A stretch of 64,000 nt of DNA from Lycocorax pyrrhopterus obiensis (GCA_014706295.1 JACSVZ010000007.1:60402975-60466974); one strand, 5' to 3'. Shown: positions 23,111-35,201, counted from the stretch's first letter. Program-made: numbers and translations. Notes: generated by a model not told the origin, from the sequence alone.

Positions 23111-24231
23111 TCCATTGAGGTTGTACTGAAACAGAACAGAAAAATGGATTGCTGAATGTTGAGTGTTATCTTTTCTGTGTGTGTGTCTGAAGGGAAGATT
23201 GGCTGATGTGGCACCTGCAGATTACTTTAGGGTAAATCCTTGTTTGTTCTGTTTAGCATTTCTGTGGTTATCACTGACTGAACTGGAGGGAGAGACTCTG
23301 TAGATGGATGGGGTGGGTGTGGATTCCTTACATTAATCAGATGGAAAAAACAGATATCCAGTCCTGCACACCAAGACACCAGCCCCCTTCTAAAGCCTGC
23401 ATCATATCAAGAACTTCCTGTGGGGCTCAAGCAGTAAAGTGTATAATCTCTCTCAAGTCCCTCCAAAGTGACCAAAGTGCTCAAAAAATATTTCTGGTTT
23501 ATTATGCTGGACTGTAAATACCCAGCTGGGATTGCCTTTCCCCTGTGGTGCTTTGACAGTGATCAAATAGTTGTGTTTATAACCCAAAAAAGGAATTAAA
23601 TAGTGCAATTTCATCGGGGTGATGTTGATGGTGTGAGATATCACACTCCAGGTTGTGTTCTTCCATTAGGTCTGTCTTAGGAGAATGATTAATTAGCTGT
23701 AAAGTACTACTAAGAATATTTCATTAGCATTTGCCAGCTGCCTGGGAAAACTTGCTGGATGGGGCGCAGAATGAAATTTTATTGCAGAAAAAACCCCAGA
23801 ACATCCCTGGATGAGTAACAGCTAGTTCTGCGCCTGCCAGCCATGTTGTGGTTTTGTTCAGTGGAAAAAAATCCAATGGAGAACCAATGGTTTCCATATC
23901 AGTTCAATGTCTCTTAGCTCTTCTGTATGAGAGGATATTTTCCAAAGTGAGAACTTATTTTGTGGTGAAACATTAATTCTCAGGTTGATTTTGTTTGGGC
24001 CTCTCTTATTTTGGAGTTTGTGTCTTGTGAGAGCAGAAGAGCTTGGAAGCAAGATGAGGTTTGAGGAATCATATTCCTCTCTGAGCCTTATCTGCAAGGA
24101 AGCCTGTGATGGATATGTATCATCAAATAAATCATCCTTGTCTGGAATTTCAAACAAACCCATTTCCATGCTACAAAGACACATCCAGGAGTGTGTGCTA
24201 GTAGTAGAATAAATGGAACAGGATTCCCAAG

Positions 24232-24250
24232 TATAATAATATAATAATAT
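24232..24250. repeat. (ATA)n short repeat
   Basis: Imperfect TAATAATATAATAATAT run. Confidence 0.8.
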
Positions 24251-25335
24251 CCTTTTCCTTGCCTCTGTCCCTTCTTCAAACCAATATTTCTGTGTAATTC
24301 TGGATATCCATTTCTTCCTTTGGCTGTATCTCACAGAACGAGGCTGCTTGCTACAGGATAACGAAAACACCCATGGTTTGGTTTCTTTTGCTTAGAAAAT
24401 ATAATTACTACAAAGGGCGATTTTAGCAAACACGGAGTTTACCACTGGGATCTGTGAGGATGAGATGCCTCTGAACAGAAGGTTCCATCTCTGCAGGAGT
24501 GGATGTTAATAAGGAAAGGGACTGATCTTCAACAAAGTCTGGCACTTGAGGTAATGTACCCCACACGCTGTAATTTAGGACCTGCTCCACAGAAGTGAGG
24601 TATTTGGGTAAGCAGTTGGGTGCCTCATGAATTTACAAACACAATTAAACAGATTAGGTGAGGTTGGTAATGCGCTAGAAATATTTGTTGGTTCCCCCTG
24701 GCATCTGTCTGCAAGTTTGGTCTCTGAGAAACCTGAATGTCTTAATTCTGGGTGGTGTTTCAGGGAATGGCTCCTCTTGGGATGAGTTAATTAAAGAAGT
24801 TCTCAGCCACATATATACATTTTTTTTTAATCCCAAAGTACTTTTGTGTATGAGCCCACTACATTTATCCTTTTTATCTTCTCACACCTCATAAACAACA
24901 ACAACAAAGTCCTTAATGCAGCTGTGGTGTGCACACATACACAAAGCCTGTGTAGAAGCACACGCAGTGCTTCTGAAGCACATGAAGCAGCAAGTGCTGT
25001 TCCTCCATCCAAATCTGACTCATTTTAAATGCAGATAGGGGGGAAAAATATCACTGGAAAGATAAGTTATCGCTCTACTGAAGATAGCTTTTCTTTTCTT
25101 TATGGTTTTTCCCCCACAGTGCTGAGTGTGTGTGCACATGAGCTGTAAAAATCCAACCGAAGCAAAATGTAGATTTCTTACCCCGAGAATAAGTACATCA
25201 CAGCTCTTTAGGGTCCCTCAGATTTGTACTCAGGGTTTTCACATACATCCCCTTTTCTCACTTTGAAGGTGACTGGACAGGGAGAGGTCTTTGTTTTGCA
25301 CAAAAGTGGGAAAACGCAGAGTGGAAGAATGAGAT

Positions 25336-25803
25336 TCTTCTCACCACAAGAAGGACATTGAGGGGCTGGAGTGTGTCCGGAGAAGGGAACGGAGCTGGGG
25401 AAGGGTCTGGAGCACCAGGAGTGGCTGAGGGAGCTGAGGGGGCTCAGCCTGGAGAAAAGGAAGCTCAGGGGGGACCTTGTGGCTCTGCACAACTCCCTGA
25501 CAGGAGGGGGCAGCCGGGGGGGGTTCGGGCTCTGCTCCCAGGGAACAAGGGACAAGACGAGAGGGAACTGCTTCAAGTTGCACCAGGACAGGTTTAGACT
25601 GGATATTCCTTCACTGAAAGGAATGTCCAGCCCTGACACTGGCTGCCCAGGGCAGTGTTGGAGTCACCATCCCTCAGAGTGTTCAAAAAACGTGTGGATG
25701 TGGCACTCGGGGCCGTGGTTTAGTGGTGGCTTGGCAGTGCTGGGGGAATGGTTGGACTCGATGATCTCAGAGGGCTTTTCCAGCCTTAATGACTCTGTGG
25801 TTG
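25336..25803 (+). mobile_element. CR1 LINE, 5'-truncated copy of about 470 bp
   Basis: Starts in the ORF2 segment encoding KKDIEGLECVRRREGTELGK (CACAAGAAGGACATTGAGGG), followed by LEKRKLRGDLVALHNSL and FRLDI motifs, the FKKRVDVALG stretch and the 3' end TTGGACTCGATGATCTCAGA with a GACTCTGTGG tail. Four bases were lost or gained relative to the family, so the frame breaks between 25440 and 25620. Homologous to the copies at 11910 and 37917. Confidence 0.95.
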
Positions 25804-26192
25804 TCCCCGTGTCAGAGAGGTCTGGGGCAGATTAACCCCAGCTGCACACAGGTAGCAGGTGAGCACAGCTCTCTGTGTGTCAGTTTTACACCTGGGCCAG
25901 TCACCTGTGTTGTGGTGGGGAGCAAAGATGCTTTTGGGGCACCACTCGGTTGACCAGGTTTTGATAGCTGCTGTAAGAAAAAGTGAATTGCACCCTATGC
26001 TCCACTGATTTTCCTGGCTGGATGTTCAGTGGCTTGAGAGAGAACCCAGAGTGATCAGCTTAGATGTAGCCATGCTCACAGGGCAGATGAAATATATCTC
26101 TGAAATCTAATGCTGGCTCTGTAACTAACTTATTTTTATAATCCTGTCGTTTCTCCCATCTTCTGCTTATCCTTTGTGTTGTAACTTTGAGA
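25804..26192. other. unique spacer
   Basis: I see nothing recognisable between the two oppositely oriented CR1 copies. Their 3' ends face each other. Confidence 0.5.
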
Positions 26193-26545
26193 TAGAATCC
26201 CAGAATGGTTTGGGTTGGAAGGGACCTTAAAGTTCCAACCCCTTGCCATGGGCAGGGACATCTTCCGCTATCCCAGGTTGCTCCAAGCCCATCCAACCTT
26301 GGCTGGAACGTGGCCAGGGATGAGGCAGCCACAGCTTCTGTGGGCAGCCTGTGCCAGGGCCTCACTGTCTTTACCATAGAGAATTTTTTTCCCCACATGT
26401 AATCTGAATCTCTCCTCTTTTAGTTTAAAACTGTCCCCAGTTGTCCCGTCACTGCGTGCCCATGTAAAAGTCCCTTTCCCTCTTTTTTTATAAGCCCTCT
26501 CTGAGTACTGAAAAGCTGCAATGAATTAAGGTTCCTCTCTGGCAC
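26193..26545 (-). mobile_element. CR1 LINE, 5'-truncated copy
   Basis: AGAATCCCAGAATGGTTTGG, GGTTGGAAGGGACCTTAAAG, then the complement of the ORF2 C-terminus (minus-strand translation shows VRPWHRLPTEAVAASSLATF). It extends into the TAAGCCCTCTCTGAGTACTG region. Second 3'-end group. Frame is broken. Confidence 0.93.
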
Positions 26546-28460
26546 TATATAAAATATAACATGATGTGATCCTGATCCCAGCTTAAATGCAAATAGCATT
26601 CTGTATTTTTTCAAGGAAGTGTAGCAAATAATTTGCACAAATTAGAAGAACATTGGATTTTTCCTGGGAGTGAGCACCCAGTATCCGGGACATGCTAAAA
26701 CCACTAAAAGTGCAAAAAAAAAGAAAAAAGCAAGAACTATGCACCTCCCAAAAAACCAACCACTTTCCAGGAGAGCCAAATCTACAGCCACTTTTATTTG
26801 CCTGACCCTCCACTTGGAATATGTTGGCCATTCCTTGATGCTGTGACATTGTGTCTCTGCCTTCTTGTCCTGTTGTTGTGATGCTCCTGTTTGTGTGGGC
26901 AATGTAGGAACTGGGTTTTCCTTCTCTCATCCTGCCATCAGGAGGTGAATAATGTAGAAAGGAGCTGGCTCTCAGCCTTGTTGAAATTAGGGTGGTACTG
27001 TAAAACAGTGCAGCTTCTTTGACTTCTACCTGTTAAGACTCAGTGTTCCAGAATCTTTATGGAATAATTACTGGGAATATATTAATGATTGGGTCTTGTG
27101 AAAGGAAAGGGTCTGTAACACTAATATAGGGTCTGTAACACTAATAAGTCACTTCATGGCAGTGCTTCCAGGGAAATCAGTGACAAATCTTTCTGATAAC
27201 CAGCATTTGGGAGCATGGGGTGTCAGTGATGACAAGCAGAAATTGTAAAAAAAATGGCTACGTCATATAGAAATTTTGAAAAATTTCAATATTCCAACAA
27301 CAAAAAAAACCCCTCTCTAGGTGGAGTTAAAGGTCTTTGAGCCCTAACCAGAATATCTCAATGTGGTGTGAAGGTCTTAATTTTTTTAACTCATATAATT
27401 AATTTTTTTAAATTCAAATTTAAACATATTTTGGAATGGAAGCGTTGGTTTCAAACTGAGGAACCAAAACATTTAGTTTGCAAAGTATTATCAAAACATT
27501 TTGCATTGCCTTAAATTGCTGTGCAGTTTGTTTGACCACAGTTTGTCTTTCATGCAAGGTGTGTTGTGCACAAACAGCCTCTGGCTCTGCTCATTTCTTC
27601 TGTTTCCAAGGTCAATGTCTGCAACTGTTTCTCCCTTTTCAGTCTCTTATTCCCATTTTCCAGTCTCAGGTGCTCTTTTGGCTGTGTCCAAGTCAATAGG
27701 CCCTAATGAGAAATGTGTTCTGGACCAAACCTGGCTTACGCTGCATCCAGCTTGGATCCTTCTACACCAACCTATATAAACCCAGAACGTAGTTTTATTT
27801 TTCTTGAATCAGACTCAAAAATTCCTCCTTTCTCCTGCCTGTAGTTTTGCTACAACAGGCAATCTGTTGTGTGCAGGAGTAGGGTTGTTGCCTCTTTCTT
27901 GGACAAGAGTAAGAGAAAAAACCCGGTGGTTGCACAACAGCTCATCTCTGACGTCGGTGCAGGACACCACGAGCTGGTCAGAAGAATTGGCAGGTGTAGG
28001 AGTGATATGAAGGTGCAGCTGAAATTTAATTTCCTCCAGAACCATTCCCCACAAGCTGTGCAAACTTTCCTTGGCTAAATAAATACGCTTAAAGACAAAG
28101 ATTTCCCATTTTCCTAGAAATGCTCGTGGTAACAACTGCCTGTGCTTTCTCTCCTGGAGCCTTAACAAACAGTCTGCACATTTGCATTTTCTCTAATGGT
28201 CTCAGCAGTAGAGTCTCAGAGTAGACCATTTTTCCTTCCAAAAAGAGGGGAAAAAGGGAAATCTTGTGTTCCCTGAATGCAGAAAGAAATTACACATTCT
28301 GTCTCTGTCTCTCGTACATACAGATACACAATTTAGTGCTTTACATCTTCAAAGTGCCTGCTCAAATAGGGACTAAATTGTGTTTGTAAACTCTCGCTTT
28401 GGGAGACAAGTTCAAATGGGGCTTAAGTCCCAAATGGAATGTTGATGGTCTCAGTCAAGT
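26546..28460. other. unique sequence, AT-rich in part
   Basis: No repeat family is recognised. It includes an A-rich stretch near 26710-26730, a 20-base tandem duplication at 27109-27146 and T-rich tracts at 27375-27425. Confidence 0.5.
27109..27146. repeat. 20-base tandem duplication
   Basis: GGGTCTGTAACACTAATA occurs twice, 20 bases apart, the first followed by TA. It looks like a recent local slippage event because the copies are identical. Confidence 0.9.
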
Positions 28461-28625
28461 TCCTAGTGGACATTTGCCACAAAAGCACAGCATTGTTGGC
28501 TTGTATTGATAACAATTAGTATTATTGCTCTGTGATCAGCACAGCCCCCATCAAAGACGTTTTGTGCGATGCACTGGGCGTACACAGAATTAAAGACCTG
28601 CCCTGCCTCGAAATGTGAACAGAAA

Positions 28626-28646
28626 AAAATATATATATAAAAAATA
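28626..28646. repeat. A-rich/(AT)n run
   Basis: AAAAAATATATATATAAAAA, a short simple repeat. Confidence 0.8.
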
Positions 28647-29512
28647 GGAGAAATTGTCTGCTCCTCTTTCTCTTTTGCAGAGGAGAACCCAGGGACTGCA
28701 GCCCACAAACATAGTTAAACTGATGGTTACTGCTGTCCCAATTCAGTACCTATTTTGCTAAATTCAAGGTAAAATTACGAAGTGGTGTGACTGTGGTCCC
28801 GGGGGCGCCGGTCAAAGGCAGGGACAGAACCCAGCTCTCACCAGCCCTTGGAAATTGTGTTAACTGGAAGGTTACCCTTCCTCTCCAAATGGAGTTTAAT
28901 GAATATAACACACTTCAATAGGTGTATTCATAAGAAGTTACCCATTATGGATGTAATGCATGAGTTTTTCTCTCTTGGAAATCGGTTACTCTTGCTGGCC
29001 ATTTCCTGGTCAGGTTTTGATGAGTCCCTTTCAGGCACAGTTCCCATTGAAATAGGTTTGCCTGAATGAGGACTTAAGGAACAACTGAATAAAGACCTCT
29101 ATAATTGCTCTATAATGATTAAATGGTTCCCATGAGCAAGGCAGTTCAGAAAGACGTGCTTTCACTTAGCAACATTCGTGCTGCCAAAATGAAATAGCCA
29201 CATCTACTGCAGGCAGAACTTAATTCATTGCTGCTGCTGTGATTGTGGCAGAGCAGAGACCGGACAGGAGCAGGCCAGGAGAGTGGTAGACCCTGTGCAA
29301 ACACTTTGTACATGGCAGTCCAAGTCCACGTGTCTCGGGGTTCCTGTCCTGCTTCCCTCTGTGCCGGTGATGAGCCCATTTGGAACAGATTCATTATTTG
29401 CCTTATTTTTGCCCCTTTTGTTCCGCTTTTGAAATGGTGTTCTGGGTGAGGATGTCAGTGCTGTGGTTTAAAGGCAATGTTTCTTCAGAAGGTTTGGGCT
29501 AGGGACAAGATA

Positions 29513-29598
29513 ACTATATCCATATATAGATATATAGAGATATAGATATATAGATATACAGATATATAGATATATAGATACACAGATATATATATAAA
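29513..29598. repeat. (TATAGA)n/(ATAG)n microsatellite
   Basis: About 86 bases of interleaved TATAGA, TATACA and TATATA units. On the minus strand its translation gives runs of isoleucine and tyrosine, which explains the open frames there; they are not genes. Confidence 0.93.
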
Positions 29599-30814
29599 TT
29601 TTATTTTGAGGTGAGATGCAAACTGTTCCTTCAGGAGTGACCATTTCTTCAGGCCCTGTAAGTTTATCCAAAAAATTCCATTTTTTAATTTTTTCAGTCC
29701 CTGAGGGTGTTGTTCCATTATTTGTTTATTTTTAAATCTCCATACTATGACTTAAGAGCAAGGACAAGAACTGCATTGAAGTGTTTAGTAATGAAAAGGA
29801 AGAAGGCAGGAGGTGGTGAATGATGATCTGTCACAAAGCAGCAAGAGGCCACAGGAACTGAGCAATCTTCTTGGGGTTCCCAAGAGCATCCTCTTCGTGT
29901 CCATGCATCTTCCCCAAGATTTTTGAGGCTGTTTGTTGGAAGTCTGGAGGTTCCCCCAGCTTGTTTTGAAATTCCCAGCCCCACTCTGGGCACCCAGGCC
30001 ACAGATCAATATCATCCAGTGAAATCTTGGTCCCCAGAGGTGGAAATGGCAATGCTCAAATCATTTTTGGAGATTTCCCGTGAAACTATGGCTGTGTTAA
30101 ACAATGGAGTCGAATCTCTTGGAAATGAGTTCATAAAAATCAGCTCTGCATTGTCAGCTGTAAAGGGAGAGGAGCGTTTCGTTCCTCAGGGCCTTATTCT
30201 AATCTCAGATGCACAGTGTGCATTACCATATAGCTTAAAAAAGCAGATATTTCTGAGATGATATGTGGGATTCTGTGCAAACCTCTCAGAGAAACCAATA
30301 TCCTTCAGGAGTTTATCATGCACTCAAACACTCCCAGGCAGGACGAAGGGCACCTGATAGAGCATTTTTGGCTAAGGGGTAAAAGAGGGGATGGGGAAGC
30401 CAAAGAGAAGCAGAGGTGAAGAAGCAGAATATGCCAGAATTGGAGCTGGAACTTGTGAGCAGCCCTTGACTTCTGAGAGGGACGTGTGGTGGGGTGTCTA
30501 TCCCATGATAATATAGTCAGATATTACTGGAATATGAGACTAGAGACTCAGTACCCCCTGTTTTGAGTCTTACAGGGGTACTGAGACAGATAACACGTTT
30601 TAAGAGGCAATGAGGTTGGTTTGTTTATTTATTTTGGTTGTTATTTGCTGTTGTTATTGGTAGTCTTAGACTGCAACAGGAGCAGGTTATTGGGGCCATT
30701 CAAACCAGAATTCATTGGTGTCCACAGCTATCTAGTGCCTGACCTCAGTCTAGCTGCTGGAAAACAGCACCACAAACCCATCCTGACAGCAGGAGGTGCT
30801 GAGCAATCACAGGA

Positions 30815-30855
30815 ACACGGGGCCAGAAGGAATCTCAGGAGATGATATAATCAAT
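30815..30855 (-). mobile_element. possible old CR1 fragment
   Basis: GGCCAGAAGGAATCTCAGGA followed by GATGATATAATC resembles the older CR1 3' end GGTTGGAAGGGACCTCAGGAGGTCATCTAGTC. Only about 40 bases match, so this is tentative. Confidence 0.3.
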
Positions 30856-31210
30856 GGACAGACACGTCTTCTGTCCCAACAGGCTGATTGTCAAAGTCTT
30901 CTCACATAAACAATCCAACCAGCTGTGTGCACCTCATGCCTTTGGAAACTTGAGGAGCAGGAGTTTCAAGAGTGGGGGAACAGCAATGACTCCCCACAGC
31001 GCTGTGCTGCAAGATGGGGCTGGGCCAGGCAGGTTTGGGGTGCAGGGATGTTTGGCAGCCTGGCCAGCAGTGCTTGCTAACTTTTCTCCAGAAACTGCAG
31101 AGTAGGACTGCCAAGTGGCACAGGTCTGGCTGGCAGCCCTGGGATGCTGCCTGCCAGGGGAGCTGCACTCCAGCTGGGTCAGAGCCAAACGGCCGCCTGT
31201 GGAAGCTGGA

Positions 31211-31505
31211 ACACGGAATCAAAGAATCGCAGAATGCTTTGGGCTGGAAGGGACCTTAAAGACTGTCCAGTTCCAACCCCCTGCATGGGCAGGGACACCT
31301 TCCACTAGACCAGGTTGTTCCAAGCCTCATCCAGCCTGGTTTTGAATGCTTCCAGGGGTGGGGAAGCCACAGCTTCTCTGGGAAACCTGTTCCAGTGTCT
31401 CACCCCCCTCAGAGTGAAGAATTTCTTCCTAATTTCTAACCTAACCCTGCCCTCTGCCAGTTTGAAGCCATTCCTCATTGTCCTGTGACTCCATGGCCTT
31501 TTCAA
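31211..31505 (-). mobile_element. CR1 LINE, 5'-truncated copy
   Basis: Plus strand AGAATCGCAGAATGCTTTGG, GGCTGGAAGGGACCTTAAAG and the complement of the ORF2 end. The minus translation is well preserved: EIRKKFFTLRGVRHWNRFPR, then EAVASPPLEAFKTRLDEAW, matching the CR1 C-terminus closely. Truncated near 31505. The copy is among the better preserved of its group. Confidence 0.95.
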
Positions 31506-31796
31506 CAGTCCATCTACTGCTTAACAGCCAGGCTTGCAGTGGTTAATAGATGTCCAGCTCAGCTGAGGGTGTTGGTGACCATATGGTAGCATTTCTTGTT
31601 TAGGAAAACTTTTGCAAAACACTGTGTGGAGCTCTGTAAAGATTGAGAGATTTCCCATATAACAGGGTGGGGAAAGCTCAAGCCAAGGTGCAGAACCCTC
31701 GTTTCTTTGGGTGATCAGACGTGGCTTTGTGCACCCGAGAGCTGCTTGCCTCCGTTTCACACTGCTGCTTGGTTAGAGGGCCGGTGTCTGAGATGG
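31506..31796. other. unique spacer between two same-direction CR1 copies
   Basis: Nothing recognisable in these 290 bases. Confidence 0.5.
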
Positions 31797-32075
31797 GAAT
31801 CACAGAATCATTTAGGTTGCAAAAGGCCTCCAAGATCACTGAGTCCAAATTTTCCTCCAGCATTGCCACACCACCACTAAGGTATATCCTCAAGTGCCAC
31901 ATCCACACATCATTTAAATCCCTCCAGGAGTGATGACTCCCCCACTTCCCTGGGCAGCCTTCTCCAGTGCTTGACAACCTTTTTCTGTGAAGACTTTTTT
32001 TCCTAATACCAACCTAAACCTCCCCTGGTGCAACTTGAAGCTGTTTCCTCTTGTCCTGTCACTGGAGAAGAGACT
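31797..32075 (-). mobile_element. CR1 LINE, 5'-truncated copy
   Basis: GAATCACAGAATCATTTAGG, TTGCAAAAGGCCTCCAAGAT and the complement of the first-group ORF2 end, reaching CTTGTCCTGTCACTGGAGAA, the region just upstream of the RLDI motif. Same orientation as the copy at 31211 but of the other 3'-end group, so this is two separate insertions and not a duplication. Confidence 0.93.
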
Positions 32076-32514
32076 GACATGATGCTTTGCAAGGTAGCAC
32101 CTGATTTAAATGTGTGCAGGAACCCCGTGCAGCAGCAGAATGCTCTTCCTGCTCTATGTTAAGCCATATCAGGTGTTTTAGCTTTTGGCAATCTTGAGTG
32201 GGACAGGAACCAAACACAGAGAGCACAGTGGTGGCAGCTCCAGGTTTGTATCTGAAAGGAAGTTTGCATTTCTTGTGTAACCGAAGTGTGGGGGAAAAAA
32301 TCTCTGTTCAGAGGAGCTGTAACAGAACACTGTTGTCCTGATGGCATGTTGGAGGGTTGAGATTTTCGGGTAGTTCCTTTGCACGTTTTCCTCATCCCCA
32401 ATATAACTTCCCACGAGCACGTGCTGGGCCTTCGCCAGCTTCTTTGTCTTTCATCTTGGAGCTTTTCTTTCAGGGGCACTGGGACAGCTGGGGGAGAGAA
32501 GACAATCCTGGCTG

Positions 32515-32732
32515 CGGCAGGGAAGCGTCACGGTTTGGCAGGTGCCGAGGTCGAATCCCGTCTCTGAGCCTCGCTCCTGGAGCTCTCGCACAACCTGGGA
32601 GCAGGAAGACACGAGCTCGCCTCGTGCATCCTCGAAGAGACAGAACAGATGCTCTTCCCGACCCTCCGGGATCCGTCGGAGAGGAAGGAGCAAAGCCAAC
32701 TCCAGGGCTCCGTTTCTCTCCGCCAGGCCTGT
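32515..32732. promoter_or_regulatory. isolated CpG cluster
   Basis: Eighteen CpGs in about 220 bases, against a CpG-poor background, over sequence about 60 percent G+C. All six frames are largely open here, as expected of composition alone. A good acceptor, TTTTCTTTCAG, ends at 32473 just upstream. CpG retention suggests germline hypomethylation, so an orphan promoter or an enhancer is plausible. Alternatively it is a recent GC-rich insertion. No TATA or Inr context is clear. Confidence 0.35.
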
Positions 32733-35068
32733 GAGATGAATTCAGCCATGGCAGTGTCAGGAATTGCTGTCAGGTCTAGGAGATGGATCTGGGTGTTTGT
32801 CACCTCCAGAGCCAGAAGCTCAGCTTGGCCCAGCAGAATCATCCCTGTGCCACCAGCATACCTGATCTTTTGGAAAGGGATGCAGTCACGGATTTGTCTC
32901 CTGACACTGCTCAAAATTCTTCCCTGCCTGCAAGGTTAAACTGGGAATAATCCTCATAAAATGGTTTGTGCTGTGGTGGCTTCTCAAGCCTTGGCCGAAG
33001 CACTGCGTGGCTTGAGGAAACCTCTCCGATAATCTCTCCGAGATACACTGACCTCCCCAGCCAGCAGTGACCTGCTGTTGTGCTGTCCCCCAGCCAAAAC
33101 TGGTGTGGGTTTGACCTTCAGAGCCTTCCCTGTCCTTCCTGAGGAACTTTGGAGAAAATAAGGAAAAACCAGTAACAGCAGGGTGGATTTTAATGGGAAT
33201 TGGGGTTCTGCTCTTCCCTGAGCATTCAAGCAGCTCTCCAAAGTCTAAACTGTGTTTTTCTGTGGCTAAACTGAGGTGTGACAATGCATTTACAAGAGCT
33301 GTGCTCCGCCAAGCCCTGACCCAGCCCAGCACTTGCACAAGTGAGGACAAGGACTTGGACAACTCAAAACCTATTGAATTCACCTTTGGGCTCAAGCACA
33401 TCTGTAAAGCCTTGCCGGAGGTGGGCAGGTGCCCAGCACCGAGACTCCAGGGCAGGGATTACTCAGGAAGGGGCTCAAGTAACAGGAAAACAATGACTAA
33501 AATCTGCCTGTTCATTGCAGCCTCTCTGGAAACACAAGAGATGCATTTGGGGAGCAAGGACAAAACGAAAGGGGCAGAACAATAGGCTGCTTCAAGCTCC
33601 TGAGAATATATTTAAAGCAAGAGAAAGAGAAAGAAAAAAAGACTTAAATTTCTGAAGCAGCACTCGAGTGCATTTTTTTCTGCAGCTGGTTGATATATCA
33701 CCTTCCTTATTGATTTCTTTTCCTTTGCGCTGAAAATATACATTATCTTCCAATCCTTCTTCAGTGAAGTAAATCTAAAATGAAAACAAACCACACATTT
33801 GGCCAACCCTGCCTTAAAATTACACATTAAGAACATTTCCAGTGACAAATACTTTCAAGGCAAACAAACTGAAGAGAAATTAAAAAATCTCTGTGGGGCA
33901 TAAATATGTAATTACACTCACACAGGGAGCATTTTATCAGGTAAACCATCCTACTTTGTTAATTGAAATGCTGCAGCACAAGGTTTTTTGACAAAGGGGC
34001 TGAATATGCATGCGTATTTCTCACTGCTGCTGTTCCATTTCTCTCTTTCCTTTCCCTGTGTGCTCCAGCGATGGGGTAGTGATCACTCCTGCTTTCTTTG
34101 TTCAAATATCCTCATTTCTGCCACCTCCACTTAATTCCGGCAGGGAAAGTTTTCCTTTCACTGGAGGCGCAGGATTGTGGGGGGTTTTGTTGACTTGAGA
34201 AAGAAACCAAACCATACCCCAGAAAACCAGAAACCGAGCGTTTTTCTTAAATTAAATTCTCCAGAAACAATAAAACGCTGAGAATTGAAAAAGAAAGCAG
34301 ACAGAATAAAAAGAACCGCAGGAAGTAGGTGCAGCTGTGCTGACCTAATCCCACTAAAACAACCTTACCAGGGCGAGGATGAGATATGGGAGTTGATGGG
34401 AGCAAGGCTGAAGTTTGGGACTGAAGAGGCTTGAGGTCCAGATCCCAAGCCTTTGTTACAGAAGCATTTGTCAGTGTTTAGCGGCCATGGGCAGCAGTCA
34501 GTGAAATATTTACAGCGCAATCCCTTCCAAGAAGCGTGGCTGCTGGCTGGGTGCTTAATTGTCTAAACACAAGCTGCAGTGCCAGCTGTGGGTTTGCTCA
34601 CCCATCTGTGAGGGCTCTGCCATGCCACTTCTCCTGCCCTGAGAAGGAAGCGGGGAATATCCTCCCTGGAAAGAGGGGTAAGGGGTGGCCCCATGCACAG
34701 ACCAGCTACCAGAGCTTGCTTGGCAGTGGTGACAGCTGTGACAGCACTGAGACTGAGAAGACACAGTGCCCAGGCTTCCTTTAAGGAAGGAATCTGGCAT
34801 GCTGGGGTGCCAGCACCTCTTCTCCCTGCAAATGGGTGGAGAACAATACATTCTCTCTCACAACTCATTGCCTGCTTGGGTCTTTCTCTGCATTTTGTCC
34901 CCCTCTAATGCGGGGGGAGGTGCCCCAGTTGCACAGCCTTTAGCCACCATCACGTGGGGAAACTCAGAAAGCCTTCAGTGCTTTTCTTCATGAGTTTTGT
35001 GTGTTCCATGCTCCCTTTCTGCCTCATGTCCATCTCTGCTTTCCTGCATATATCCTTCTCTTTCACAG

Positions 35069-35201
35069 TAATGTCCCACAAGTGTGATCTTCACTCCATT
35101 TCCAGTCCCTTTTCCAGGCTCTGCTGCTTTGTTGGGAACAGAAGAAGATTGGCTGACATCTCCAGAGAAGGAGGGCATTTCCATGCCATGGACCTCTCTG
35201 G
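35069..35201 (+). other. candidate spliced exon (133 bp), unproven
   Basis: TCCTTCTCTTTCACAG ends at 35068, an excellent acceptor, and GG|GTAAGTAAT at 35202 is a consensus donor. One plus frame is open throughout and contains an ATG near the 5' end (at 35071). I do not recognise the peptide. It could be an exon of a non-coding RNA, of an unrecognised gene, or chance. Confidence 0.2.

Larger units (their letters stand above)
19217..25335. other. long unique stretch, AT-rich at 21.9-22.6 kb
   Basis: About 6 kb with no recognised CR1 copy, unusual for this window. It holds microsatellites at 21913, 23054 and 24232, and an AT-rich block at 21900-22560 with octamer motifs (separate entry). A 170-codon open frame on the minus strand (23858-24370) has no recognisable domain. 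The absence of repeats over this length may reflect constraint or chance. Confidence 0.5.
28461..31210. other. unique sequence with microsatellites
   Basis: Holds an (AT)n run at 28626-28646 and a TATAGA-type microsatellite at 29513-29598. No gene recognised. At 30815-30855 a faint CR1-like GGCCAGAAGGAATCTCAGGA is present (separate entry). Confidence 0.5.

Noticed and set aside
23858..24370. 170-codon open frame, minus strand
   Set aside because: No recognisable domain, no promoter or polyadenylation context, and a frame of this length is expected by chance about once in six frames of 64 kb.
29468..29718. Ile/Tyr-rich membrane-like frames on the minus strand
   Set aside because: They are translations of the TATAGA microsatellite.
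32541..32570. tRNA-like B box (GAGGTCGAATCCCG) suggesting a tRNA or SINE
   Set aside because: One base short of the GGTTCRANNCC pattern, with no matching A box or cloverleaf arms upstream.
32528..33401. Two overlapping minus-strand frames of 128 and 171 codons
   Set aside because: The first lies in the CpG-rich patch, where stops are rare on all strands; the second is downstream. Neither resembles a known protein.
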